Source of the DNA: Bretschneidera sinensis
Lineage: Eukaryota; Streptophyta; Magnoliopsida; Brassicales; Akaniaceae
Assembly (NCBI GenBank): GCA_023935145.1
Contig: CM043700.1
Coordinates: 63,816,620 to 63,880,619, forward strand
Direction: 5' to 3'
DNA: 64,000 nt
Each line of letters begins with the position of its first letter. The first letter of the stretch is position 1. Both the position numbers and the translations under genes were made by a program. The notes under the pieces were generated by a model. That model searched no databases. It was not told where the DNA came from and saw nothing but the letters and a program-made list of their open reading frames with translations. Below, in pieces: positions 10,646-22,298 of the stretch.

Positions 10646-12608
10646 TGTAACAACTCATCTTGGGTTGGCCACCCCCGAGATGGTGTCATCACATTTTGAG
10701 AATCCGAGCATGATATATATATGCAACAATAAACAATAATACCAACAAATTTTTTTACATTAATTCCTCAACCTTTAACAAGGGAGATACATCATTCAGA
10801 TCTCAATTGAATAGTATATACAACATATTATGCATGAATATTTACAAATATATATTTCTTTCAAGTGTGTATGAGGATATGGACCAAGTGGCTTACAGAA
10901 AATGATTTAGTCTGAATCTTCATTCACAACTCTATTTGTCATGTCCGCTACCTGAAATCATTATACAACGAGGGATGAGTTTCACAAGCTCAATGAATTA
11001 AACTTACTAAAAGTATTCAATCATTTACATTTCATAAAATTTGATAAAAGCATTATACTATCACTACACACATCATAAGCCTCATTCTCTATCAATCTCT
11101 TCTTCTCATATGTATTTATTCATCTAAAGACTCTCCATTATATCTCATATTTACATCGTTATGAGGTTCACAATATATAGTTTACCATTTAGATAGTTTT
11201 ATCATATCATACTTCCATATTTCTTTCTCACCATAACTGCCTCTCTATGAGACTCATTCATCTATAAATAAATTTACAATAAAAATCAACATTTAAGTAA
11301 TGCAATCAATATTTAAAACAGATGCAATACACAAATTATTATTAGGGAACATCTCCCACATGTCGACATGGTTTTATCTTAGACCGACTGCCTTCTCGAT
11401 TATTTTATTTAATTTAGACCAGCCCACTCCCGGTTCTTTTATTTCTATATATACCAGCTATCACGGTTTTCATTTATTTTTAGCATATACCGGTTGTCAC
11501 GATTTTTCATTTAAACCGACCCCTTTCGTGTTCTTTTATTTCATTTAGACCGGCCCTCTCCCGGTTCTTTTTATTTCATGCATATGCATATGAATAATGA
11601 TATGAAATATGCATATGAACCAATTTATAAAAACAAATAGAATTTCAAATATTCAAATTAGCTATCCTGATTATTCTCAAATTATTATTAAAATATATTT
11701 CCACTAAATTCCTCTCATCATAGATCCTATCAATCATCAACCATACCTCATCAAAAATTTCATTTCTCACGTTCATTACTAAATCGACTCACTATTCCAA
11801 AAATATTACTTTTCATGTAATAACTTTCTACATATCAATTATACCTATCGTACCCATTATACAACTTTTATCCACCCCCAAAGCATAAGTTAATAATTTA
11901 TTATAATATTATCACTATATATTTCATATTTATCTAGAATACTTAAAGTAAATCTAACTCATCATGTAGCAATTAAAGCTACCCGTGGATTTCCTCCTTG
12001 CCCTTCCTACTCCTCTCTGCAATTTCCACCGGTTGCTGATCGTCAACACCTGACACAATATTCATATTAAATTCTAATTTATTCTTCAATTCTTCCAAAA
12101 TTAACACCTTTTGAAAATTCCCACTTTGAATTCCGGGAATTTCATGTATGCTGAAATTCAAAAATAAACTTCACGTTATTACCTTCTGCTTTTCTTATAG
12201 CTTCCCGTGACTCTCTAAAAAATTCTCCCGTAAACCCCTTCAAAATTTTACTCTTTCAACCTTTTTTTCGGTCCCCAAGTGTTTAAAGAAATAGAGTAGT
12301 TTAGATTTGAGATTGAAAAAAATCAAACAGGATTTGGTAAAACTAATAAAACAATTCAATATATAAAATATTTTAGCAGCACCATTCACCGCTCTATCGT
12401 TTTTAGTTTCCATAGCTGCCTAACATGTAGCAACATTTACAAAGGTTGCAAATTGTTGCAACACCTGGACTTCCAGGTGTTGCACGAATTTGTGCTTTTT
12501 TTTTAATTGTTTTGTAAAAATTAAATCTTTCGCATATATATTATTTAACTCTATGTCATATTTATCAAATTACTTCTTGACCTTTTCTTTACGAATACGG
12601 GTGTTACA
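10646..12608 (-). repeat. Gypsy-1 3' LTR
   Basis: 1,963 bp, plus-strand start TGTAACAACTC, end GGTGTTACA. Aligns along its whole length with 17557-19511, with scattered substitutions and small indels, so the insertion is not recent. Confidence 0.92.
11379..11577. repeat. CCGGTT minisatellite in gypsy-1 3' LTR
   Basis: About six imperfect units spaced 30-36 bp, each with TTTAGACCGGCC, CCCGGTTC and TTTTATTTC-like words. Compared with the other LTR (18301-18463) it carries about one extra unit. Confidence 0.75.
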
Positions 12609-12622
12609 ATTCTACCCACCTT
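12609..12622 (-). other. Gypsy-1 polypurine tract
   Basis: Minus strand AAGGTGGGTAGAAT directly before the 3' LTR start, the expected plus-strand primer position. Confidence 0.65.
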
Positions 12623-12668
12623 ACAAAAATTTCGTCCCCGAAATTTCCTTACCTAATTCATGAAAGAG

Positions 12669-13020
12669 TTAGGGGTATTCTTTCCTCATTCTTGCTTCAT
12701 GCTCCCATGTAATTTGTTCAACATCTTGGTTTCGCCATAATACTTTAATCAAGGGAATGACTTTATTATGCAAGACTCGTTTCTTTCTGTATAGAATTAT
12801 GACCGATACTTGCATAAAAGTCAAATCTTCCTGAAGTTCTATCGCCTGATTAGAGATACTATGGAATTTGTCGTGTAAGTACTTTCTCAAAAGAGACACA
12901 TGAAACATATTATGTAACTACTTTAACTCTGGAGGCAAATCTAATCTATATGCTGCTGATCCAATAATCTCAATCACTTTGTATGGCCCCACATATCTCG
13001 GGATCAATTTTTCCTTCTTT
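12669..13020 (-). pseudogene. Gypsy-1 integrase C-terminus and chromodomain-like tail
   Basis: Minus-strand reading gives YVGPYKVIEIIGSAAYRL, the GPY/F module that ends chromoviral integrases. After a stop comes an 80-residue frame beginning MFHVSLLRKY and carrying IQEDL-like, VIPLIKVLWRNQ and TWEHEARMRKEYP motifs. WRN...TWE is the classic chromodomain-like ending of the Tekay/Del group, thought to steer integration towards particular chromatin. Position directly before the PPT and 3' LTR fits. Confidence 0.78.
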
Positions 13021-13275
13021 TTAAACCTCAACACGCCTTTCTATAGAGATATCTTCAAAAACACCTAATCACCAACTTGAAACTTGAGAGGTCATCTTCT
13101 ATTATCAACATATCCCTTCTGTCTGTTCTGCACTGCTCTAAGGTTCTCTCTAACCAGCTTGATCGTCTTAGTAGTTAGATCTATCATATCTGGGCCAAAT
13201 ATCTTTCACTCTCCAACTTCTTCCCAGCATACTGGAGTTCTACACCTCCTATCGTATAAAGCTTCAAATGGTGCC

Positions 13276-14315
13276 ATCCCAATACTAGTTTGATACTGAT
13301 TATTATACTCAAACTCGATTAAAGGCAAATAAGCATCCCAGCTCACTGAGAAACTCAATACACTTGCTCTTAGTATATTTTATAGTATTATGATGATTCT
13401 CTCCGTTTGCCCATCAGTTTGTGGATGAAAAGCTGTACTAAACTGTAATTATGCACCCATAGCTTCTTGGAAACCTCTCCAAAATCTAGAGGTAAATCTA
13501 GAATCTCTATCTGATACAATACTCAATGGTACTCCATATAATCTTACAATCTCCGCTACATACAATTCAACCAACTTTTCAGGACTCTATGTAGTTTTAA
13601 TAGGAAGAAAATGTGAAGACTTAGAAAGTCTATCTATTATAACCCACACAGTGTTATGACCTCTCTGGGTACGGAGAAAACCAGAGACAAAATCCATACT
13701 CACATTTTCCCATGGCCACTCAGGTACTGGAAGAGGTTGTAATAAACCTACTGGATGTCTATTTTCAGACTTCACCTATTGATAAGTCAGATATCTAAAA
13801 ATATGTTCCGCTACATCTTTCTTTATCCCTAACCACCAATAATTTTGTCTCAATCCCCTGTACATCTTATTATTTCCAGGATGCATGGAATATACAGAAT
13901 CATAAGCCTCCCTTAGTATCTTCTTTCTCATCTCCACATCATTGGGAACACAAACTCGATGCCCCAATACCACCATACTATCTCTTCTTATTCTTAACTC
14001 AGTTGGTTTCCCACTCAAAACTTCCCATTGGATCTTCTCTATCCCCTCATCTTTACCCTGCATCTGTAATAAGCGATCAATAATAGAAGATTGTACCACC
14101 ATATTTGCCATCAATACTTATCTATCATTGACACTCAACTGTATCCTCATTCTTCTTAATTCTATCATCAAACTAGTATTATGATTCCTAATAGCAGCTA
14201 ATCTCCCTGTAGCCTTTCTACTCAGTGCATCAGCTACTACATTAGCCTTTCCTGGATGATAATGAATGGTACATTCATAATCACTAATAAACTTCATCCA
14301 CCTCCTTTGCCTCAA
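13276..14315 (-). pseudogene. Gypsy-1 integrase (zinc finger and catalytic core)
   Basis: Starts in the RNase H/integrase connector ([15 protein letters not shown]) and continues through an H2C2-type segment (MHPGNNKMYRGLRQNYWW) and the core. Visible core motifs are MDFVSGF (first Asp), IVSDRDSRF (second Asp) and FHPQTDGQTER (Glu). The two cysteines of the zinc finger, normally in a CLTC-like word, read YLTY here. Several stops and frame changes interrupt it. Substrate in an active relative would be the linear cDNA ends. Confidence 0.8.
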
Positions 14316-14318
14316 ATT

Positions 14319-14618
14319 CTACTCCTTCTGGGTAGGTAAATGCATCCAGCTTTTATGATCTATAAAAATTTCACAATTGGCTCTATATAGATAATGTCTC
14401 CAAATCTTCAAAGCAAAAACTACGGCAGCCAATTCTAAATCATAGATCGGGTAATTCCTCTCATGATTCTTTAATTGCCTTGATGCATAAGCTATAACTC
14501 TCCCATGTTGCATTAACACACATCCCAATCCCTGATGTGACGCATCATTATAAACCACAAATCCTTCATCACCAGAATGAAGCACTAATGTCGGGGCAGT
14601 AGTTAATTTCTCTTTCAA
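14319..14618 (-). pseudogene. Gypsy-1 RNase H
   Basis: About 100 residues with [16 protein letters not shown] (first catalytic Asp), [19 protein letters not shown] (Glu) and FIDHKSW, where relatives have TDHKSL. In an intact element this domain removes the RNA strand of the cDNA hybrid. It lies between RT and integrase, as in all Ty3 elements. Frame breaks separate it from both. Confidence 0.82.
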
Positions 14619-14807
14619 TAGCTAGAAACTCCTCTCACATTCCTCTGACCACCTAAACTTCACGTCCTTCCTGGTCAATCTAGTCAATAGTCCAGCAATC
14701 ATAGAAATTTTTTGGATGAATCTCCTATAATAACCAGCCAACCCCAAAAAGCTTCAAATTTTAGTTACACTAGTGGATCTTTCCTAATTCAACACTGCTT
14801 CTACCTT

Positions 14808-15550
14808 CTATGGGTCAACTACTATTCCCTCTCTCGACACAACATTCCCCAAGAAAGATATTTCACTCAACCAAAACTCACACTTAGAGAACTTTGCATA
14901 TAATTTCTCTCTCCTTAGAATTTCCAATACTATCTCTAAATGTTGTGTATACTCCTTTTCATTCTTAGAATATACCAGAATATCATCATTAAACACAATT
15001 ACAAATCTATCCAGGAATGGTTTAAACACCCGATTCATTAGATCCATAAATGCTGCAGGAGTATTAGTCAACCCAAATGGCATGACCAGGAACTCATGAT
15101 AACCATAACGTGTCCTAAAAGCAGTCTTAGACACGTCTCCCTCCTTTATCCTCAATTGATGATAACTTGATCTCAGGTCTATCTTAGAAAACACTCTAGC
15201 TCCCTGTAACTGCTCGAATAAATCATTTATCATGGGTAAAGGATATCTATTCTTAATGGTGATCTTATTAAACTGTCTATAATCCACACACAATCTCATT
15301 GTCCCATTTTTCTTCTTGACAAATAATATAAGGGTTCCCCAAGGTGACATACTAGGTTGAATAAACTATTTGTCAAGCAACTCCTAAAGCTGAACTTTAA
15401 CTCTCTCAGTTCAGCTAGTGTCATTTTATAAGGTGCTATAGATATGGGTGCTGACCCTAGAATCACCTCAATAGAGAACTCAATCTCCCTATTGGGAGGT
15501 AAACCAATCAACTCTTCAGGGAATACATTAGAAAAATATTTTACTAGCAA
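14808..15550 (-). pseudogene. Gypsy-1 reverse transcriptase
   Basis: An N-terminal connector (FSNVFPEELIGLPP) and a 180-residue palm in two frames. Palm motifs: [62 protein letters not shown], and the active-site box, which reads FNDD in place of F/YIDD (Ile to Asn). Both Asp of the box remain. The frame stops inside the thumb at [10 protein letters not shown]. Confidence 0.85.
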
Positions 15551-16005
15551 GATTTATTCTCACTTCCTATTCTTCTTGCTAGAATCCACTTCTTCAACCC
15601 TTTACTGGCAGTTAAGGTAGAAATAAGACAGTTAACAAGTATCTTACATTCTCCCTGAAAATTAAACTCTTCCTGTCCAGGTATCTTGAACACCACATTC
15701 TTCCTAAAACAATCTACCCAAGCATGATATGTAGATAACCATTTCATCCCCAGAATTAAATCAAAATCTGTCATATCTAAAGGCAATAAATCAACTTCAA
15801 ATTCGGCCATATAAATCACACAACTTCGATAAATTGTCTTGATGATAACCCTATCCTCAGTAGGAACGTCAACAATAATAGCATGCATCAAAAGACTAGC
15901 ACTAGCATCAATATATTTTATATAAACACTAGATGCGAAAGAATGGATTGCACCAGGATCAATTAATAATCTAGCAGGCCTATTAAGGATAGATACCATA
16001 CCCAT
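15544..16005 (-). pseudogene. Gypsy-1 aspartic protease
   Basis: About 150 residues. The catalytic word reads LLIDPGAIHSF, where this family has L(F/I)DSGATHSF, so the Ser after the catalytic Asp is Pro. The downstream flap-side motif FDLILGMKWLSTYHAWVDC is well kept. It sits between gag and RT and would process the polyprotein in an intact element. It overlaps the RT connector frame by a few bases. Confidence 0.82.
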
Positions 16006-16029
16006 GACAACATAAGAGTGGCTTATGCA

Positions 16030-17460
16030 TATTGTTAGGTCAATGCATAGACTCTGCTGTCTCTGGACTGTAATTGGCTACCATGTCCTCTCTCAATTAC
16101 TAATCTTCAACCTCTGCCCCGCACACTCCCTGATCCACCATCTCTCTCCATCGGTCTTCTCATAACACTTCCACCACCTACGTCAGTAGATTTCCCCACT
16201 GGACAATCTACAGCAACATGTCCTCCCTCACCACATACAAAGCATATCTGTGTAAGGTAATTCCAAGATAGATTCCTTGGCTGATTACATCTAAAGCAAA
16301 CCCTTGACTCTCAATTATACACCAGATTACCAATTCTCCTTGGTGGCATACTTACTCCACTAGCATAACTCCTACTTCCTATAGTTTGTCTTTCGAATCT
16401 AGGGGTCCCACCAGTATTACTCTGAGCTACAAAAACAACATATCTTACTTGCCTTTGACTCTACACTACAGTTCCTTGTGGCAAAAAATGCCCCCTTTGG
16501 GGTGGTTTCTCACTCTGCATACTCATACTGCCACCACATCTAGGTCCCTCAAATTTAGACCTCTTCAGTCAATCTCTCCTTCCTCTAAACTCTATCAAAA
16601 CCTTCTCAATCTGTAATGCTTTATCCACTAGTATAGCATAATTCCCTATGCCTATGTAAGAGAGTTTAGATCGAATTTCATAGTGTAACCCGTCTAAAAA
16701 TCATTTACATTTCCTCTCCTCTATGTTCACTAACTCAGGTAAAAATATTGACAGAGCTATAAACCTACTATCATACTTTGCCACTGATAAGGTATTTTGC
16801 CTTAAATGAATAAAATCTCTCTCCTGCTGTGTTCGAAATGTATCTGGAAAGTATTTCGCAAAGAACTTCTCCTTAAACTTACTCTAAGTTAAGGGTTGTT
16901 CCACTTGTGTACTCACCCTAGGCAGAATATCTTCCCATCATTTGTGAACCCTTACCTTCCATCATAAATGAAGTAAAACCAACCTTTTATCTCTCTGTCA
17001 CTGGTAAGACTTCAAAATATTTCTCAACATGTCTAATCCACTGCTCAGCTTCCACAAGATTTATAGATCCTCTAAAAGACTAAGATTTAAGCTTAAGAAA
17101 TCTCACAAAACAGTCCCCCTGTATCTCATGTGCAAATACACCTTTTCTCTCATAAACCTCTTGTCTTACGTTCTTTTCTATCTCTCTCCTCTAATCTTTT
17201 CAAAAATTATTGTCCTTTTCTTCAGCTGCATTAATCCTTTCTAGGGCATGCTCAAGAGCTTCTCTAAATTCATGCCACCTAACCTTAAATTCTCCCCTAA
17301 CTCTACTAGTATCTACTGCACTATCTATCTGTTTCCTTGTAGGAACCATAGACTCAACTTTTTCCTCCACTTCAGTTCTACTAAAGATTGGGGGCTTACC
17401 ATGTCCCCTCTGATTCAGAACTCTACCTCTAGCTATAGCACGTCCATGTGTCATCCTCAA
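16030..17460 (-). pseudogene. Gypsy-1 gag with CCHC knuckle
   Basis: Begins MRMTHGRAIARGRVLNQRG, an Arg/Gly-rich start typical of Tekay-type gag, 81 bp from the PBS. The region after the first 86 residues is broken by stops and frame changes, but a CCHC zinc knuckle CFVCGEGGHVAVDC is intact at 16203-16244 near the 3' end. The capsid part in between is only weakly recognisable by eye. Confidence 0.72.
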
Positions 17461-17540
17461 ATTTTACATTAAAATATAGTTTATTTAGATCTTCCACTTC
17501 TTTAAGTTTTTATGTAGTCTACAGAATCATAAAACCTAAT

Positions 17541-17552
17541 GCTCTGATACCA
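17541..17552 (-). other. Gypsy-1 primer-binding site
   Basis: Minus strand TGGTATCAGAGC, the exact complement of the 3' end of initiator tRNA-Met, four bases inside the 5' LTR. Confidence 0.9.
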
Positions 17553-17556
17553 AAAT

Positions 17557-19511
17557 TGTAACAACCCATCCCCGGTTGGCCACCCCCGAGACGGTGTCAT
17601 CACATTTTGAGATTCCCAGCACGACACATATATGCAACAATAAACAATAATAACAACATAAATTTTTACATCAATTCCTCAACCCTTAACAGGGGAGATA
17701 CATCATTCAGATCTCAATTGAATTGTATATACAACATATTATGCATGAATATTTACAAATATATTTTTTTCTCTTCAAGTGTGTTTGAGGAAATGAACCA
17801 CGTGGCTTATAGAAAATGATTTAGTCTGAATCTTCATTCACAACTCTATCTGTCCTGTCCGCTACCTGAAATCATTGTACAAGGAAGGATGAACTTCACA
17901 AGCTCAGTGAATTAAACTTACTAAAAGTATTCAGTCATCTACATTTCATAAAATTTGATAATAGCATTCTACTATCACTACACACATCATAAGCCCTATT
18001 CTCTATCAATCTCTTCTTCTTATATGTATTTATTCATCTTAAGACCCTCTATTATATCTCATGTTTACCTCATTATGAGGTTCACAGCATATAGTCTACC
18101 TTTTAGATAGTTTTATCATATCATACGTCCATATTTCTTTCTCACCATAACTGCCTCTTTGTGAGACTCATTCATCTATAGATAAATTTACAATAAAAAT
18201 CAACACTTCAGCATTTCAGTAATGCAATCAAATTTAAAATAGATGCAATGCACGAATTATTATTGAGGAACATCTTCCCATATGTCGACATGTTTTTATT
18301 TTAGACCGGCTGCCTTCCCGGTTATTTTATTTTATTTAGACCGGCCCCCTCCCGGTTCTTTTATTTCCTGTATATACCGGTTGTCACGGTTTTTCATTTA
18401 GACAGGCCCCTTCCCGGTTCTTTTATTTCATTTAGACCGCCATTTCCCGGTTCTTTTATTTCATGGATATGCATATGAATAATGATATGAAATATGTATA
18501 TGAACCAATATATAAAAACAAACACAATTTCAAATATTCAAATTAGCTATCCTAATTATTCTCAAATTATTATTAAAATATATTTCTACTAAATTGCTCT
18601 CATCATAGATCATATTAATCATCAACCATACCTCATCAAAAATTTCATTTCTCACCTTCATTATTAAATCGACTCGCTATTACAATAATATTACTTCTCA
18701 TGTAATAACTTTCTATATACCCATCATACCCATCATACAACTTTCATCTACCACCAAAGCATAAGTTAATAATTTATTCTAATATTATCACTATATATTT
18801 CATATTTATCTAGAATACTTAAAGTAAATCTAACTCACCACGTAGCACTTAAAGCTACCCGTGGATCACCTCTTTGCCCTTCTTGCTCCTCTCAACAATT
18901 TCCCCCGGTTGCTGATCGTCAACACCTGACATAATATTCATATTAAATTCTAATTTATTCTTCAATTTTTCCAAAATTCATGCCTTCTGAAAATTCCCAC
19001 TTTGAATTCCGAGAATTTTGTGTATGCTGAAATTCAAAAATAAACTTCACGTTATTGCTTTATGCTTTTCTTAGAGCTTCCCGTGACTCTATAAAATTCT
19101 CCCGTAAACCCCTTCAAAATTTTACTCTTTCAACCTTTCTTTCTGTCCCCAAGTGTTTAAAGAAATAGAGTAGTTTAGATTTAAGATTGAAGAAAACCAA
19201 ACAGGATTTGGTAAAACTAATATAACAATTCAATATACAAAATATTTTAGTGGCACCGCTCCACCGATTTCATTTTCCACAACTGCCTAACATGCAGCAA
19301 CATTTACAAAGTTTGCAAATTGTTGTAACACCTGGATTTCCAGGTGTTGTACGAATTTGTGTTTTTTTTTTCTTTTTCCTTTTTCTTTATCTGGATGTTT
19401 TTTTTGAATTGTTTTGTAAAAATTAAATCTTTCGCATATATATTATTTTAACTCTATGTCATATTTATCAAATTAATTCTTTACCCTTTCTTTACGAATA
19501 CGGGTATTACA
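17557..19511 (-). repeat. Gypsy-1 5' LTR
   Basis: 1,955 bp, TGTAACAACCC...GGTATTACA on the plus strand. Adjacent to the PBS, hence the 5' LTR of a minus-strand element. Short poly-T and T/C-rich stretches lie near 19360-19410. Confidence 0.92.
18301..18463. repeat. CCGGTT minisatellite in gypsy-1 5' LTR
   Basis: About five units of roughly 30-36 bp with the words TTAGACCGGCC and CCCGGTTCTTTTATTTC. It is the counterpart of 11379-11577 but one unit shorter. Confidence 0.75.
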
Positions 19512-19516
19512 TTTAT
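19512..19516. repeat. Target site duplication of gypsy-1, right
   Basis: TTTAT, identical to 10641-10645. Confidence 0.9.
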
Positions 19517-20245
19517 TTAAGCCGAGATATTGATGATTGAGAAGTGGCGAGTGGGCAAGTTTCTTGAACATATTTACATGGAAAACATTAACCTTCTTTT
19601 AGAAGAAAAGAAGATTGAGGTCAAATTCTAAATATAGGACTCTTCTTTTACATGAGTTCTCGAAAAGGCAAGAATAACTTTCCTTAGATGGTCGTTTGGA
19701 AAATTCTGCTCATTTGAAGGTAGCTTTCTTTGATTGAGAAGCATTCTTACAATAAGAAAAATCTTCAAAAAAGAGGAAAAGTATTTGCTAATAGATGTTT
19801 TCTTTGAAAATAGAAGGTCAGATCGATTTGTTTTCCATTTCTTTTAGGGTGTTCTTTCACTAGACAGTTATGGAATTTGGCTCTTAGTGTGGTGGAAATT
19901 CATTGTGTAGTCGTCGGACCTATCCAAGATGAAGTGTGGGCTGGAGTGAGTTGAATAGTTCAAAGCAAAAGAGAAAGGCTTGTTTCTTAAAACCTTCCTC
20001 TATTTTTTGGGTTATTTGGTTTAAAACGAATCGAAGTGCTTTTGACAGCATGGAAAGATCTTTAAAATCCATCAAGGATGGATGGTTACATGCTTTTGGG
20101 TTTTGATTTAAGGGAAATTCTTTTGTAGATGAAGAGGATTTTTTAGATTTCTTAGAGATGCTCTCTTGTAGTTAACTTTTTATAATTGGGTAGTACCCCC
20201 TTCGTACTTTTGAAATGCAATTTTTATTTATAAAAAATAATTAAA
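19517..20245 (+). pseudogene. Degenerate LINE 3' end (C-terminal region and A-rich tail)
   Basis: The plus strand shows broken pieces like the C-terminal zf-RVT region of plant LINEs (words such as LWNLALSVVEIHCVV, PIQDEVWAG and a final STPFVLLKCNFYL). It ends in an A/T-rich tail near 20220-20245. Many stops interrupt it. Gypsy-1 appears to have inserted into this remnant. Confidence is limited because only short words match. Confidence 0.45.
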
Positions 20246-20258
20246 TCAAATTCCATAA

Positions 20259-20465
20259 ATGTCAAATAAAGGAGAGGGAAAGAAGGACAGAACAAGAAAG
20301 AGAGAGCATATTAAATCCATAATATTTTTATGGATGAAATTTTTGGATTTTATTAGACAATGTAGTCTAGTGGATGATCCTCTTTGGGGAAGTTGGACTA
20401 ACTTTAGGGACCACCTTTACATTTCTAGGATTGATTGGTTATTGGTCTTTAGGATTTATGAGTGA
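20259..20465 (+). pseudogene. LINE endonuclease-like fragment
   Basis: A 68-residue frame whose C-terminal half, FLDFIRQCSLVDDPLWGSWTNF followed by SRIDWLLV, resembles the stretch before the SDH motif of plant L1 endonucleases (a D-L-P-L-G-G, T-W-S-N, SRIDR pattern with losses). It lies just after an A-rich tail, so it may start a second LINE remnant. No longer functional. Confidence 0.5.
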
Positions 20466-21406
20466 CTCTTTAACTTTAGGATTTGCCCATCCTTCAAAAT
20501 ATTTTGAAGGTTTAAGTTAACCGATGCTATCTATCGTGGTTCTTGGACAATGCATTTGTGTGACATGGCCCTCTTGGTTTTTGGCCTTCATTGGGTTAAA
20601 ATCAGGTTTATACAAGATGAGGTGTGGGAAGGTATGATATCCATTATGAGGAAAGCCATTGCATTGATTCCCCTCTTTATTTTTTGCTAGTATGGAGTAA
20701 AAGGAATTAAGGCCTTTTGATGGGAATGGGGGTCTATTGTGTCCCATCAAGATAGATGGCTTAGCACCTTAAATTTTTGGTTCAATGTGAACTATTTTGT
20801 AAATGAGAAAATATTCATGTGGCAAGAAAGATTAAAATTTATTTTAATTTCTAATTTACAGTTTTGGGCTACTTGTGAGATTATCATGTAATTTCTTTTT
20901 CTTGGGAATCAAGTAAAAATATTATAGGATATTAGGTTTAGAAAAATTAGGGATTTTAGGGTTTGATTTTATTTCCTTTTTACTTGTTTGTAATGCCTAT
21001 ATAATTGTGCCTCTAGTAGGCTTTTAGGTAGACTAGAATTTAATTTTATTTCTTATCTCTTGTTCTTCTTTCTCTAGCCCCTAATTATTTAATCTCTTCC
21101 TTATAGTTCCTTCATTCATCTTAGGCTAATTTTTGTAGCTTTTCCTATCATCACCTTATCCTGCTATTATCTTCCCCTTTCTCCGTGTTATTCTTCCTAT
21201 TTTGCTTTCCCCTTTAATCTATTTTAGTTACTTCAGTTACTGTTCTACATTAAAAGCTTATAGAGGTTATAGAATTTTTTATTAATTAATTTATATTTAG
21301 TAAAGAAACGCCTTTATACAAGGGTTGCCACCCTTTTTCTGCTTTTGAATAATATACTTGTTACTTATCAAAATAATTTAAAGAGATTAGAGGATAAATA
21401 TTGAAT
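20466..21406. other. No gene seen; possible LINE debris
   Basis: AT-rich sequence with short frames only. The part to about 20900 may continue the LINE remnant; the rest, including T/C-rich stretches near 21040-21240, shows no coding or structural signal I can support. Confidence 0.5.
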
Positions 21407-22298
21407 TGTAAGACTCGTTCTAAAAAGGTTAAGGGGATCCGAGTACGTAGGGAGACGTCCCTGTTGCTATTGTTGTAATGAGCCAAGATGAGCTGTAATG
21501 AGCCGAGATGAATTGTGATGAGTTGTAAAGAGATGAGACAAGTTGTGATGAGAGTAGATCTGAAACTTGCTATGCATGTGTGCTGTTTATGATGATATGG
21601 ATAGAATTTGTGTGTTGCATTAATGTGCTTATGAATGTGAATTTGTGAATGTTGTGTGATGTGTGTACGAATGTGTTTATAAATATGTTTTGTGATTATG
21701 GTGTGGTGTGTAGTGCCATTGTGTGATAAGTGTCTTTCCTTTTATTTGAAGATAAGAAGATAAGGAGGAAATATGAAGTTTAAATTCAAAAACAATGGTA
21801 GTCACTTAGAGTCACATGTTAAATAATTGAATGTATAATAATGATTGGTAAATGAAATTAAAAATTGATTACTTTGAATAATTTCATTCTCACTAAGCTT
21901 CTTGAAGCTCACCCCCTCCCTTCTGTTTTATTTTCCTCTAGGTTGCAGCTAGTTTTAGATGCAAGATTTAGTTGAGAGTTGATAGTTAAAGATTGTATGG
22001 GTGGTTCAAAAGCGGCATTGTCAAAGTCATCTTGAGTCCGACATCTTTTGAAATATTGTTTATATAAAAAGGAGAGAAAATTTTGAATGTCTTGTAAACT
22101 TTAGAGATTTTAAAAAGAAAAGATACAGCAGTTGTTTTGTATGAACATGATTGTACATGAAATAAATTGCTTGATTATGATGAATTGTGAGTTGTATTAA
22201 TAAGGAAAAAATGTGTGCATGACATTTAGGTTACAACTCGATGCTTAAAGGTGATGATTCCGTTTTAAGTAGGGCTCGCATGAGAATGGATTGTTACA
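21407..22298 (+). repeat. Probable solo LTR (Ty3/gypsy type)
   Basis: Starts TGTAAGACTCG and ends GGATTGTTACA, 892 bp. The terminal part (ACTCGATGCTTAAAGGTGAT, then GGGCTCGC before TTGTTACA) has the look of plant gypsy LTR ends. TATATAAAAAGGAG at about 22060 could be its TATA box. No matching 5-bp duplication is seen, so the boundaries are tentative. Confidence 0.45.

Larger units (their letters stand above)
1..10764. repeat. Tandem array of a 4,504-bp chimeric retroelement unit
   Basis: Two full units (1757-6260 and 6261-10764) follow the right-hand part of a third (1-1756), so the array enters from beyond the left edge. By eye I found one difference: C at 23 and 4527 but T at 9031. Each unit holds copia RT, linker, protease and gag remnants (minus strand), a primer site, a whole 1,530-bp copia LTR, 108 bp of flank and the first 119 bp of the neighbouring gypsy LTR. 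The joint (1756/1757 and 6260/6261) fuses gypsy LTR to copia RT. The right-most unit runs without a break into gypsy-1, so it is the parental arrangement. Tandem duplication explains this; an assembly error is the main alternative. Confidence 0.93.
10646..19511 (-). mobile_element. Gypsy-1: complete Ty3/gypsy chromovirus (Tekay/Del-like)
   Basis: 8,866 bp, bounded by LTRs of 1,963 and 1,955 bp with TG...CA-type ends and exact TTTAT duplications. On the minus strand the order is 5' LTR (right), tRNA-Met PBS, gag with CCHC knuckle, protease, RT, RNase H, integrase, chromodomain-like tail, PPT, 3' LTR (left). That order and the tail after the GPY-type motif point to the Tekay/Del chromovirus group. 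All domains carry frameshifts or stops, so it is structurally complete but coding-dead. Its left LTR supplied the gypsy piece in the tandem array. Confidence 0.93.

Noticed and set aside
17541..17552. Matches to tRNA-Met as possible tRNA genes
   Set aside because: Only the 12-base 3' complement is present, directly beside LTRs. They are primer-binding sites and no cloverleaf follows.
21407..22298. Calling this a full solo LTR with confident borders
   Set aside because: The terminal words fit an LTR but the flanking five bases (TGAAT and TAGCT) do not match, so it is kept only as probable.
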